Shown: positions 1-6,010 of the stretch, piece by piece | Layout: each line of letters opens with the position of its first letter | Position numbering within the stretch: position 1 is the stretch's first letter | Assembly: GCA_905215205.1 (NCBI GenBank) | Contig: CAJMPK010000070.1 | Span: 1 to 7,641 of the forward strand | Reading direction: 5' to 3' | DNA from: an uncultured bacterium | Lineage (GTDB): Bacteria > Actinomycetota > Coriobacteriia > Coriobacteriales > Coriobacteriaceae | Length of the DNA: 7,641 bases | The notes under the pieces: model-generated | Databases searched by the model: none | What the model was told of the DNA's origin: nothing | The model's input: the letters and a program-made list of their open reading frames with translations, nothing else | Program-made: the position numbers and the translations under genes

Positions 1-556
1 CGGCGAGCGTGACGTAGTCGTCGAGCTCGAGGGCCGTCAGGCGCAGCAGGGAGCGATCGAGCGACTGACGGGTAGTCTGGAGCGTGGCGACGAGCTGGTT
101 GACCGAACTCATGATGGTGGTGACGGGCTGGATCTCGTAGCTCTTGCCGTGAACGTACACGTTGACGACGGCACGACGAGCCGAAACCGAGATCACGATG
201 GCATCGGTGAGCACCGACGTGCGAGCGGCAGTACGGTGACGCATGCCCGTCTCGCTCGTAGCGAGCGAGGGATCGGGATTGAGGTGGAAGTTGGCGCGCA
301 GGATCTGGGTGAGGTCGCCGTCGATGACGATGGCACCGTCCATCTTGGAGAGCTCGAACAGACGGTTCGAGGTAAACGAAATGTTGAGCGGGAAGCCGTC
401 GTTGCCGGCAGCGAGCACGTTTTCGGTGTCGCCGACGCAGATAAGGGCGCCCAGGTGACCGGCAATGATCATGTCGAGGGCGGTGCGGATCGGCTGGCCA
501 GGTGCCGTCAGGCGAATGGCCTGTTCCATACGCTTTTGCAGCTCGTTCTTATCCAA
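1..556 (-). CDS. disA: DNA integrity scanning diadenylate cyclase DisA (N-terminal part, cut by window edge)
   Basis: About 185 N-terminal residues are visible; the C-terminal part runs off the left edge. The family condenses two ATP into cyclic di-AMP and scans DNA for branched structures. Numbered from the chosen start, the DAC domain shows the DGA motif at residues 73-75 and ETGMRHRTA at 102-110, the two signature ATP-binding motifs. The order and spacing match DisA rather than the membrane-bound CdaA, and no membrane segments precede the domain. The visible end (SLLRLTALELDDYVTLA) begins the helical linker typical of DisA. The frame has no ATG before residue 10. A TTG at 554-556, preceded by GGGAG at 564-568 with 7-nt spacing, is the best start and gives MDKNELQKRMEQAIRL, about the expected family N-terminus. 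An in-frame stop lies at 590-592. It is divergent from mntP. No convincing promoter is seen. The family assignment is secure; the start is likely. Confidence 0.93.
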   Translation of the reverse strand, partial: MDKNELQKRMEQAIRLTAPGQPIRTALDMIIAGHLGALICVGDTENVLAAGNDGFPLNISFTSNRLFELSKMDGAIVIDGDLTQILRANFHLNPDPSLATSETGMRHRTAARTSVLTDAIVISVSARRAVVNVYVHGKSYEIQPVTTIMSSVNQLVATLQTTRQSLDRSLLRLTALELDDYVTLA

Positions 557-563
557 GGCATCG

Positions 564-568
564 CTCCC
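564..568 (-). promoter_or_regulatory. Ribosome binding site deciding a TTG start for disA
   Basis: On the minus strand GGGAG lies 7 nt before TTG at 554-556. The only in-frame ATG nearby is at codon 10 (MEQAIRL), where no comparable purine-rich sequence precedes it, and choosing it would remove residues normally present before the APGxP motif. Confidence 0.6.
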
Positions 569-713
569 ATCGTATACGCTCCATAAACGTCAATAAGTTT
601 CTCACGGTTTGCCCCTGTGACGCCCGCAAAATCCGATGCTTACAGAATGAGCGAACACAGCTGAGAGCCCCAATCCAAATGAGCTGCTTATGTGGTAGCA
701 TCGGGATTCGCAT

Positions 714-813
714 AAATGAGGGAGTAGTCGCGTGGCCGGGTTCGCCTCCGGTGGCGCGGCAAGTCAACACACTGGCCGATGCGGCCTGGCTTGCCTTAAT
801 GAACGAGACTCGT
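714..813 (+). ncRNA. yybP-ykoY manganese riboswitch aptamer in the mntP leader
   Basis: The mntP leader carries the hallmarks of the yybP-ykoY class, which binds Mn2+ and commonly sits before Mn exporters. GAGGGAGTAG at 718-727 matches the conserved L1/P1 5' segment. GTCAACA at 763-769 matches the conserved L3 segment. GAACGAGACTCGT at 801-813 matches the closing 3' segment. Visible pairings are P1 (ATGAG 716-720 with CTCGT 809-813), a hairpin over about 728-757 (CGCG and CCGG arms), and P3 (GGCAAG 758-763 with CTTGCC 790-795), which contains an inner GGCC/GGCC stem. The P1 3' strand is also the 5' arm of the downstream terminator, so ligand binding should favour read-through into mntP. Class and ligand rest on motif resemblance and the mntP context. 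Confidence 0.88.
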
Positions 814-850
814 GGCTGTGCGCGCAACGCGTACGCCACGGGTCTTTTTT
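805..850 (+). terminator. Intrinsic terminator (expression platform) of the Mn riboswitch
   Basis: A very strong hairpin forms from GACTCGTGGC (807-816) pairing with GCCACGGGTC (835-844, one G-T wobble). It continues past a bulged T817 as GTGCGCG (818-824) with CGCGTAC (828-834), closing a CAA loop. Six T residues (845-850) follow directly. The 5' arm includes CTCGT 809-813, which the aptamer uses to close P1, so the two structures are mutually exclusive. Confidence 0.88.
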
Positions 851-872
851 GTTACCCCCCCAAGAGGTACAC

Positions 873-886
873 GCGGGCCCGCCCGC
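873..886 (+). other. Small GC hairpin beside the mntP ribosome binding site
   Basis: GCGGG (873-877) can pair with CCCGC (882-886) around a 4-nt loop, ending 4 nt before the Shine-Dalgarno at 891-896. It may influence initiation on read-through transcripts, but it could be chance in GC-rich sequence. Confidence 0.3.
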
Positions 887-903
887 AGAGAGGGAGCCAG
901 ACT

Positions 904-1482
904 ATGGGACTCGCAGAGCTCGTGTTGCTCGCCGTTGGCCTTTCGATGGACGCCTTTGCCGTTTCCATCTGCAAGGGCCTCGGCATGAAGAAGATCAACT
1001 TTAAAGTCGCCGTGGTGCTCGGCCTGTTCTTTGGCGGCTTTCAGGCCGGCATGCCCGTAATCGGATGGGCGCTCGGCAGTCAATTCATGGGCAACATCGG
1101 ACCCATCGACCATTGGATCGCCTTCATCCTTTTGGCCTTCATCGGCGGCAAAATGCTGTGGGAGGCTTTTACCGAGGACGAGGATGAAGGCGACGGCAAG
1201 GATGCCGAAAAGATTGAACTGGGCGAGTATCTGATCCTCGCCATCGCCACCTCAATCGACGCCCTGGCCGTGGGCATCTCGTTCGCCGCGCTTTCGGTCG
1301 ACATCGTTCCCGCTGTATCGCTTATCGGCGTCACAACGTTTATCTTCTCCGTCGCCGGCGTAGCGATCGGCCACACCTTTGGCGCGCGCTACGAAAAACC
1401 CGCCACCATCGTGGGTGGCGTCGTGCTCATCCTCATCGGGCTTAAGATCTTACTTGAGCATCTGGGGATCCTCGCGATATAA
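904..1482 (+). CDS. mntP: Manganese efflux pump MntP
   Basis: The 192-residue, very hydrophobic protein matches MntP (formerly UPF0059 / YebN) in length and motifs. It exports Mn2+ across the cytoplasmic membrane. Two related halves each carry the family motif: SMDAFAVS at 14-21 and SIDALAVGIS at 117-126. The buried Asp16 and Asp119 correspond to conserved residues needed for transport. About six membrane segments are visible (near residues 2-20, 34-56, 68-88, 107-126, 134-156 and 167-190). The acidic cytosolic loop EDEDEGDGKD (91-100) between the halves is typical of the family. The ATG is preceded by AGGGAG at 891-896 with 7-nt spacing. A longer in-frame extension upstream would run through the riboswitch and terminator and is not credible. 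Control is through the Mn riboswitch and terminator in its leader. No clear terminator is seen before the hipB control region. Confidence 0.95.
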   Translation: MGLAELVLLAVGLSMDAFAVSICKGLGMKKINFKVAVVLGLFFGGFQAGMPVIGWALGSQFMGNIGPIDHWIAFILLAFIGGKMLWEAFTEDEDEGDGKDAEKIELGEYLILAIATSIDALAVGISFAALSVDIVPAVSLIGVTTFIFSVAGVAIGHTFGARYEKPATIVGGVVLILIGLKILLEHLGILAI

Positions 1483-1523
1483 AAAAACGCCTCTCATAAG
1501 CCAACGTCAATGTAGGAGTCTCA

Positions 1524-1592
1524 TGCAGAGTTTTGCATAATGCCTATTCGTGCAGACTTTTGCATGTCATACTGATATGCAAAAGTCTGCAC
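1524..1592 (+). promoter_or_regulatory. Triple operator region of hipBA (three TGCA-N6-TGCA sites, 27-bp period)
   Basis: Three pseudo-palindromic 14-mers lie directly before hipB: TGCAGAGTTTTGCA (1524-1537), TGCAGACTTTTGCA (1551-1564) and TGCAAAAGTCTGCA (1578-1591). Their starts are exactly 27 bp apart. The third is the reverse complement of the second, so GTGCAGACTTTTGCAT (1550-1565) and its complement (1577-1592) form a perfect 16-bp inverted repeat with an 11-bp spacer. E. coli HipB binds several short dyads of similar build (TATCC-N8-GGATA) before its own operon, so autoregulation is the natural reading. CATAAT at 1536-1541 overlaps the first site and could be a -10. CATACT at 1568-1573 between sites two and three is another option. 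No good -35 was found for either. The repeats are seen; their role is inferred. Confidence 0.8.
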
Positions 1593-1606
1593 GTTAGGAG
1601 ATAGCC

Positions 1607-2077
1607 GTGGATACCCTTCCCATCACCACACCGCGCCAAGCTGGCATCTACGTGCGCCAGGCACGCGAGACTCAGGGTCTCACCCGTGCCGCCCTCGCCA
1701 AAAAGGCCGGTGTTTCGGAGCGCCTGCTCGCATCGCTCGAGCTAGGAGACGCCACCGGCATTCGACTCGACAAGTTGCTGGCGATTTTCGACGCTCTTGG
1801 ACTGGTACTCGCAGCACAAGGGGATATCGACGAAGCGAAAAACGAGCGACCAGTCGACGCCCCGCATGCCAATCCGCTGCCTCGCAGCATCCCCAGGCGC
1901 CATCACACTCAACGTCCTCATCATCGCAACCGTCGTAGTACCGCCATTCCGGCTCTTCCAGATACCCCCTTTACATCCGCACTCTACGACGAGATCTTCG
2001 CCGATTTCGCCATGTCCAATCTCGGAGTCTCGATTGCCGCAAACGCATCTAGCCAAACCATGTCCGAAGGGAAATAG
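1607..2077 (+). CDS. hipB: HipB-like XRE-family antitoxin / repressor
   Basis: This is the DNA-binding partner of the HipA kinase encoded immediately downstream. A Cro/XRE helix-turn-helix spans about residues 13-70 (VRQARETQGLTRAALAKKAGVSERLLASLELG, then DKLLAIFDALGLVL), typical of HipB. The 156-residue protein is much longer than E. coli HipB (88 residues). A proline- and basic-rich stretch at 93-111 (several RR and HH pairs) links to a C-terminal part with a likely helix at 121-138 (PFTSALYDEIFADFAMSN). GTG is chosen as start because TAGGAG at 1595-1600 precedes it by 6 nt. The stop is 3 nt before the hipA ATG, so the two are co-translated in the usual antitoxin-first order. It probably represses its own operon at the three upstream TGCA-N6-TGCA sites. 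The family call is firm; the role of the extension is unknown. Confidence 0.88.
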   Translation: MDTLPITTPRQAGIYVRQARETQGLTRAALAKKAGVSERLLASLELGDATGIRLDKLLAIFDALGLVLAAQGDIDEAKNERPVDAPHANPLPRSIPRRHHTQRPHHRNRRSTAIPALPDTPFTSALYDEIFADFAMSNLGVSIAANASSQTMSEGK

Positions 2078-2080
2078 CCA

Positions 2081-3385
2081 ATGGCCAGAACATCACTTCG
2101 GACCATTATTTGCGGCGTGCCTGCTGGAACGCTCACGCAAGATGAGAACGGTCTTATCAGCTTTACCTACGATCATGACTATGACGGGCCAGCCCTATCG
2201 ACCAACATACCCGTATCGAATCGCACATACGGACAACAGGTCATGAATCCGTACCTGTTTGGCCTTCTACCCGACAGCGAGGACCAACGAAAAGCGATTG
2301 CCGCCGAATTCGACGTTAAGCCCAACAATCCCGTTGCGTTGCTCAGCCATATCGGACTCGACTGTCCGGGCGGAGTGCAGTTTTGTGCCGAAGAAGATGC
2401 CGACGCCGTCCTGTATCGCGCTGGCGAATACCGCCCTATAGACGACCACGAAATTGCTCTTCGTCTCAAGTCGATCAGAGATGACCGCGATGCATCGTGG
2501 ATGGGTCTAGATGAAAGTTGGTCACTTGGAGGCAACCAGGGCAAGTTCGCGCTCGCGTTCATAAACGGCCGCTGGTGCGAATGCATGGGCTCCTCGCCCA
2601 CGACGCATATTTTCAAAAATGGCGTTATCGGATTTAAACTCGAGGCTCTCAATGAGTTTGTCTGCATGAAAAGCGCCCAGCGCGCCGGCATCGCAACGGC
2701 AAACGTCGAATATCGTATGTTTGAGGACGAACCTGCCCTCATTGTTGAGCGCTATGACCGCGTGAAAGTCAAAGACGGAACGATCAGGCGCCTACATCAA
2801 GAAGACCTCTGTCAGGCACTTGGGGTGATGCCCGCCCAAAAGTACACGGCAGACGGCGGCCCGACCACACGCGACATTCAAGAGCTCCTCGTAAATACGA
2901 GTCACCATCAACTTAACCTGTATCTGTTTACGCAGATACTTTTCTTTAACGCCATCATCGGCGCACCGGATGCGCACGCGAAAAACTATTCCCTGCTCCT
3001 TGGAAACGACGGCGCAGCCATGATGGCTCGAATGTACGATGTCGCGTCGGGTTTGGCGTATGAGCGCATGCGCCGCCGGGCGCGCCTTGCCATGGGCGTT
3101 GGCGGCGAGAATCGCGTGGGGCGCATCGGCCCAGGCGCTATCCGCCGATACCACGGCATGGGCGACCCCGCGCTGGAAGCGACGCTCACCGATGCCGGGC
3201 TGACCGAGAAGTTTTGCTTTGCGACCATGATGGACCTCGCCTACGAGGTGCCCATTTGCATGGAAGAGGTTATGGACGAATACGCCGACCTGCCCGGCAT
3301 GGCGGACCTGCGTGAGCATATGCTCGGCCCCGTCCGCGAAAACTGCCAGCGCACCCTCGAGCTCATCAGGGCAGAAATGGACTAG
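2081..3385 (+). CDS. hipA: HipA-type serine/threonine kinase toxin
   Basis: Full-length HipA (434 residues; E. coli 440). The family phosphorylates translation-related targets, the best known being glutamyl-tRNA synthetase, causing growth arrest until neutralised by HipB. The N-terminal coupling domain covers about 1-105, with PYLFGLLPDSEDQR (57-70) and LLSHIGLDCPGGVQF (87-101). The kinase core follows: glycine-rich loop SLGGNQGKFAL (148-158, Ser148 in the place of the autophosphorylated Ser150 of E. coli), TTHIFK with Lys179, IVERYDR (221-227), RLHQEDLCQALG (237-248), catalytic loop GAPDAHAKN (294-302, Asp298 and Asn302) and metal-binding MYDVAS with Asp320. All key residues are present, so it should be active; its target cannot be read from sequence. 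It is preceded by a purine-rich site (AAGGGA) inside the end of hipB. GC rises sharply from about position 3050 to the end of the gene. Confidence 0.95.
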   Translation: MARTSLRTIICGVPAGTLTQDENGLISFTYDHDYDGPALSTNIPVSNRTYGQQVMNPYLFGLLPDSEDQRKAIAAEFDVKPNNPVALLSHIGLDCPGGVQFCAEEDADAVLYRAGEYRPIDDHEIALRLKSIRDDRDASWMGLDESWSLGGNQGKFALAFINGRWCECMGSSPTTHIFKNGVIGFKLEALNEFVCMKSAQRAGIATANVEYRMFEDEPALIVERYDRVKVKDGTIRRLHQEDLCQALGVMPAQKYTADGGPTTRDIQELLVNTSHHQLNLYLFTQILFFNAIIGAPDAHAKNYSLLLGNDGAAMMARMYDVASGLAYERMRRRARLAMGVGGENRVGRIGPGAIRRYHGMGDPALEATLTDAGLTEKFCFATMMDLAYEVPICMEEVMDEYADLPGMADLREHMLGPVRENCQRTLELIRAEMD

Positions 3386-3416
3386 GTGGCCGTAATTTCG
3401 CAATTATCAAACAAAA

Positions 3417-3460
3417 GAGAGGGGGCACCCGTTGCTAAAAGCTCGGATGCCCCCCCCCTC
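3417..3460. terminator. Probable bidirectional terminator between convergent hipA and pepD
   Basis: GGGGGCA (3421-3427) pairs with TGCCCCC (3448-3454), with further pairing inside (CCG 3429-3431 with CGG 3444-3446; GCT 3434-3436 with AGC 3440-3442) and GAG/CTC outside. The minus-strand exit reads CTCTTTTGTTTG, T-rich as needed after pepD. The plus-strand exit ATAATTTCATTTG is weaker. It lies in the 130-bp gap between the two stop codons. The right arm contains nine consecutive C. Confidence 0.75.
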
Positions 3461-3515
3461 ATAATTTCATTTGCAATCCGCTAGCACGTGGCTCGGACTG
3501 CTGCTAGCGCAACCT

Positions 3516-4973
3516 TTACGCAGCGAGGCGCTTGAGGACGTCGATGAGCAGCTCGTAGAAGCGCTCGGCAGAAGCGAGCTCCATGCTCTCATCCGGGGTG
3601 TGGACATCGGAGAGCGTCGGGCCCACGGCGATGGCGTCCAGGCCGTGCAGGGCCTCGGCAAACAGGCCGCACTCAAGGCCGGCGTGAATGGACTCGATGC
3701 GCAGCTCGGAGCCAAAGAGCTCGCGATAGCTCTCGACAAAGACGTCGCGGACCGGCGAATGCTCGGCATAGCTCCAACCAGGATACTCGAACTCAAACTT
3801 GGCGTCGAAGCCCAGGACATCGGCCAGCGTCTGCAGGCGGTCCTTGAACTCGTTCTGCAGCGAGGTGATCGAGGAGCGCGGGGACAGCATGATCTTGACC
3901 TCGTCATCAGAAGTGGCAACCACACCGATGTTGGAGGAAACCTCGACGGAACCGTCGGTGGCGACGTTGCGGCGAATCACGCCGTTAGGGGCAAGACGCA
4001 GGGCGCGGATGAGGGCAAGCGCGGACTTCTGGTCCATGGCCTCGACCTCGGCGTCGTCGGCAATCTCGACGGTGCAGGTAAAGCCGGGGTCGAAGACCTC
4101 GAGCTCGGCAGTGACGTCGGCGATGATGCCCTTTGCAATCTGGGCCGCGGCCTCGGCGGCAGCGTGGTCGGCGTAGACCAGAACAGCCTTGCACTCACGG
4201 TTGATGGCGTTGTCCTTGGTGCCGCCGTTGAAGCTGACGATGGCGGGCTCGCCGGCAACCATCAGGCGGTCGATGATGCGGGCCATGATGAGGTTGCCGT
4301 TGCCGCGCTCCAGGTGGATATCACTGCCGGAGTGACCGCCCAGCAGGCCGGAGATGTCGAGCGTGAGGGTGCTACCGGTCTTGTGCTCGCGCGCGATCGG
4401 GCAGGTGTAGGTAACGACGACGCCGCCGGCGCAGCTGACGGTGGCAACGCCCTCTTCCTCGGAGTCAAGGTTAATCATGGTGCGGGCGCTAATCTGGGAC
4501 TTGTCGAGCGTCTCGGCGCCGACCAGGCCAGTCTCCTCGTCGGTGGTGAACACACACTCGAGAGCCGGATGGGCAATCGAATCATCGTTGAGCACGGTAA
4601 GCATCAGAGCGACGGCGATACCGTTGTCGGCGCCCAGCGTGGTGCCGTTGGCGGTGAGGACGCCGTCCTTGACGACCAAGTCGATACCATCGGTCGTGAA
4701 GTCGTGCTCAACGGAGCCCAACTTGTCGCACACCATATCGATGTGGCCCTGCAGCATTACGGTCGGGGCATTCTCGGCGCCGGCAGATGCGGGCTTGCGA
4801 ATGATGACGTTGTAGACCTCGTCCTGATAAACGTCGAGACCGCGCTCCTTGGCAAATGCGACCAGGAAATCGCTGATGCCCTTCTCGTTGCCAGACCCAC
4901 GGGGGATCGCGCTGACCTCCTCAAAGAAATGGAGCAGCTGGGCGGGCTCGTAGCCGGTAATCTTGTAGTCCAT
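3516..4973 (-). CDS. pepD: Aminoacyl-histidine dipeptidase PepD (M20 family)
   Basis: The 485-residue protein matches cytosolic PepD in length and order. It is a zinc metallopeptidase hydrolysing Xaa-His and other dipeptides in amino acid recycling. Visible motifs are the N-terminal LLHFFEEVSAIPRGSGNE (13-30), metal ligand His77 and Asp79 in GHIDMV, bridging Asp116 in GADNGIA, catalytic Glu146 with Glu147 in TTDEETGL, Asp170 in INLDSEE, LLGGHSGSDIH (210-220) in the lid/dimer region, and the last metal ligand His458 in DVHTPDESM. Nothing conserved is missing. The ATG at 4971-4973 is chosen because AAGGAGG (4978-4984) lies directly upstream. The open frame continues to 5078, but that extension would contain the ribosome binding site and likely promoter. 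A probable -10 (TATACA, 5018-5023) suggests its own promoter, apart from the toxin gene upstream. Confidence 0.95.
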   Translation of the reverse strand: MDYKITGYEPAQLLHFFEEVSAIPRGSGNEKGISDFLVAFAKERGLDVYQDEVYNVIIRKPASAGAENAPTVMLQGHIDMVCDKLGSVEHDFTTDGIDLVVKDGVLTANGTTLGADNGIAVALMLTVLNDDSIAHPALECVFTTDEETGLVGAETLDKSQISARTMINLDSEEEGVATVSCAGGVVVTYTCPIAREHKTGSTLTLDISGLLGGHSGSDIHLERGNGNLIMARIIDRLMVAGEPAIVSFNGGTKDNAINRECKAVLVYADHAAAEAAAQIAKGIIADVTAELEVFDPGFTCTVEIADDAEVEAMDQKSALALIRALRLAPNGVIRRNVATDGSVEVSSNIGVVATSDDEVKIMLSPRSSITSLQNEFKDRLQTLADVLGFDAKFEFEYPGWSYAEHSPVRDVFVESYRELFGSELRIESIHAGLECGLFAEALHGLDAIAVGPTLSDVHTPDESMELASAERFYELLIDVLKRLAA

Positions 4974-5017
4974 GGTGCCTCCTTGGCGCAACTGGTTAGA
5001 CAGTAAGACATGCGACT

Positions 5018-5023
5018 TGTATA
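5018..5023 (-). promoter_or_regulatory. Possible pepD -10 element
   Basis: TATACA on the minus strand, in an AT-richer patch about 45 bp before the pepD start, matches the -10 consensus at 5 of 6 positions. No good -35 is seen at the right spacing (the sequence there resembles TGGTTT), so this rests on the -10 and its position between a likely terminator and the pepD ribosome binding site. Confidence 0.35.
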
Positions 5024-5051
5024 TTCCCAGACTTTGCGTGCATAAACCAGT

Positions 5052-5082
5052 CGAAAACGCCGAGCGCCCCCGCATCATCGGC
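5052..5082 (-). terminator. Possible terminator after the PIN toxin gene
   Basis: On the minus strand GCCGA (5078-5082, overlapping the stop codon) pairs with TCGGC (5059-5063). An inner GCG/CGC stem closes a GGGG loop, a TGAT bulge lies on the 5' side, and GTTTTCG follows. The T-run is short, so termination may be partial. Confidence 0.4.
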
Positions 5083-5642
5083 TAACGGCGGGGAAACGCC
5101 ACTTTATTAAGATAAAGCAGGTTAGACGGGCCGCGCGAAGGAACGTTGGGCCCTTCAACCAACCTCAACGCTTGATCAACGTTTATGCATACGCCGTTGG
5201 TATGTTTAATGAGGTTTTTGTCCTCCGTCACGACGTAATCGGCATCAATGCGATTGGCGACGCCCAGCATCAGGTCGTCCTCGAAGTCGTTGTGATGATA
5301 CTTGAACACAAAGGAGTCGAAGACCTCGTCTGCACCGACCGGCGCGATGAGGGCGAGCTCGCGCATCTGCCGAACGCATGCCCAGGCCGTTTCGTCCGCC
5401 GCCGCAATGGCGTTATCGCTCAGCGAACCATTCTTCCTTCGGCACTCCCTCTTAATCGCCGCCGAGACAAGATACGAGACATCTTTGACCGAAAGAGACG
5501 AGGCAAACAGGGCAATCTGCTCCGAGACATCGGCAATCTCGAATAGACGGGCGACATCCGCTGTCCGGTCCGACCTTCCAGAAAAGTAATCCATCCATAC
5601 GTTAGTGTCGATAAGCAACTTGAGAATGCCGTCTGCACTCAT
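5082..5642 (-). CDS. PIN-domain ribonuclease toxin (PIN_3-like)
   Basis: Predicted toxin of a type II toxin-antitoxin pair; PIN toxins are metal-dependent RNases that usually cut tRNA, rRNA or mRNA. With ATG at 5640-5642 it has 186 residues. Acidic active-site positions are visible: LLIDTNVWMD (Asp12, Asn14, Asp18), SLSVKDVSYLV (Asp54 where VapC often has Glu), DFEDD (Glu121, Asp122) and YVVTEDKNLI (Asp141). The ASSLSVKDVSYLV and DFEDDLMLGVANRIDADYVVTEDKNL segments resemble the PIN_3 subgroup more than classic VapC. About 25 residues follow the usual domain end (EGPNVPSRGPSNLLYLNK onward) with no recognised role. Its ATG overlaps the antitoxin TGA as ATGA, indicating coupled translation. A GTG at 5652-5654 is an alternative start adding MGGA. 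The 3' part has low GC compared with pepD and clpC, suggesting acquisition. Substrate unknown. Confidence 0.85.
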   Translation of the reverse strand: MSADGILKLLIDTNVWMDYFSGRSDRTADVARLFEIADVSEQIALFASSLSVKDVSYLVSAAIKRECRRKNGSLSDNAIAAADETAWACVRQMRELALIAPVGADEVFDSFVFKYHHNDFEDDLMLGVANRIDADYVVTEDKNLIKHTNGVCINVDQALRLVEGPNVPSRGPSNLLYLNKVAFPRR

Positions 5643-5998
5643 AGCTCCACCCACTCGGGATAGCGCTCCGCCATTGCTTCCTCATAGAGGTTATCGTAGT
5701 CACCCGAGAACTCAGGGATGGGAATGCCGTATTTGAGGCACGAATCGCGAACGATATGGCTGCCCTGCGTAACCCTTGATTCCACCGACGCAGTCGCTGG
5801 CACGTTAGAGCTCGGTACCGCAACCCCCGATCTCGAGGGCATGCATCCGTTGACGACCAGATATTCCCAAAGTGTCCGCACCGCTTGAGACGGCGTCATG
5901 CCGATATGCGCCAGCACGGCGTCCCCAGCCTCTTTGAGTTGGCGATCCATGCGCACATTCATCTGGACCGGCCGTGAGTCGAGTACCGATATAGGCAT
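5639..5998 (-). CDS. RelB/DinJ-like ribbon-helix-helix antitoxin
   Basis: This 119-residue protein is the probable antitoxin for the overlapping PIN toxin. Residues 10-50 (PVQMNVRMDRQLKEAGDAVLAHIGMTPSQAVRTLWEYLVVNG) have the RelB/DinJ pattern: a beta strand (VQMNVRMD) that would contact DNA as a dimer, then two helices joined at the typical GMTPSQAVR turn. The remainder is polar, with an acidic C-terminal end (DYDNLYEEAMAERYPEWVEL) suited to wrapping a toxin. RelB/DinJ proteins are usually about 80-100 residues and pair with RelE/YafQ toxins, so this one is slightly long and has an atypical partner. The start is supported by GAAGGAG (6004-6010) 5 nt before the ATG. It likely represses its own promoter through the dyad at 6011-6041. 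The family call is good; neutralisation of the PIN toxin is inferred from gene order. Confidence 0.82.
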   Translation of the reverse strand: MPISVLDSRPVQMNVRMDRQLKEAGDAVLAHIGMTPSQAVRTLWEYLVVNGCMPSRSGVAVPSSNVPATASVESRVTQGSHIVRDSCLKYGIPIPEFSGDYDNLYEEAMAERYPEWVEL

Positions 5999-6010
5999 GC
6001 TAGCTCCTTC

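Noticed and set aside
149..586. Plus-strand frame of 145 codons at the left end
   Set aside because: Shadow of disA, whose DGA and RHRTA motifs read clearly on the minus strand.
502..903. Upstream extension of the mntP frame to 326 residues
   Set aside because: The extension crosses the riboswitch and its terminator and has no protein-like pattern. The ATG at 904 has a good ribosome binding site and the correct MntP N-terminus.
1797..2246. Plus-strand frame overlapping hipB and hipA in another frame (149 codons)
   Set aside because: No ribosome binding site or family resemblance. The hipB frame is continuous and its stop is ideally spaced to hipA.
2792..3403. Minus-strand frame of 203 codons opposite hipA
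   Set aside because: Antisense shadow of the conserved HipA kinase motifs; no independent start signal or domain.
3471..5006. Long open frame (511 codons) on the plus strand opposite pepD
   Set aside because: It is the antisense shadow of pepD in GC-rich DNA. It has no recognisable domains, is low-complexity (Gly/Val/Asp rich), and the opposite strand encodes a full PepD with all metal ligands.
4990..5050. Inverted repeat AACTGGTT (4990-4997) and AACCAGT (5044-5050) around the pepD promoter
   Set aside because: Short arms far apart with no known regulator; chance is likely, though it brackets the putative -10.
4974..5078. N-terminal extension of pepD to 520 residues
   Set aside because: It covers the AAGGAGG site and the likely -10. 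PepD proteins begin near the MDYKI start.
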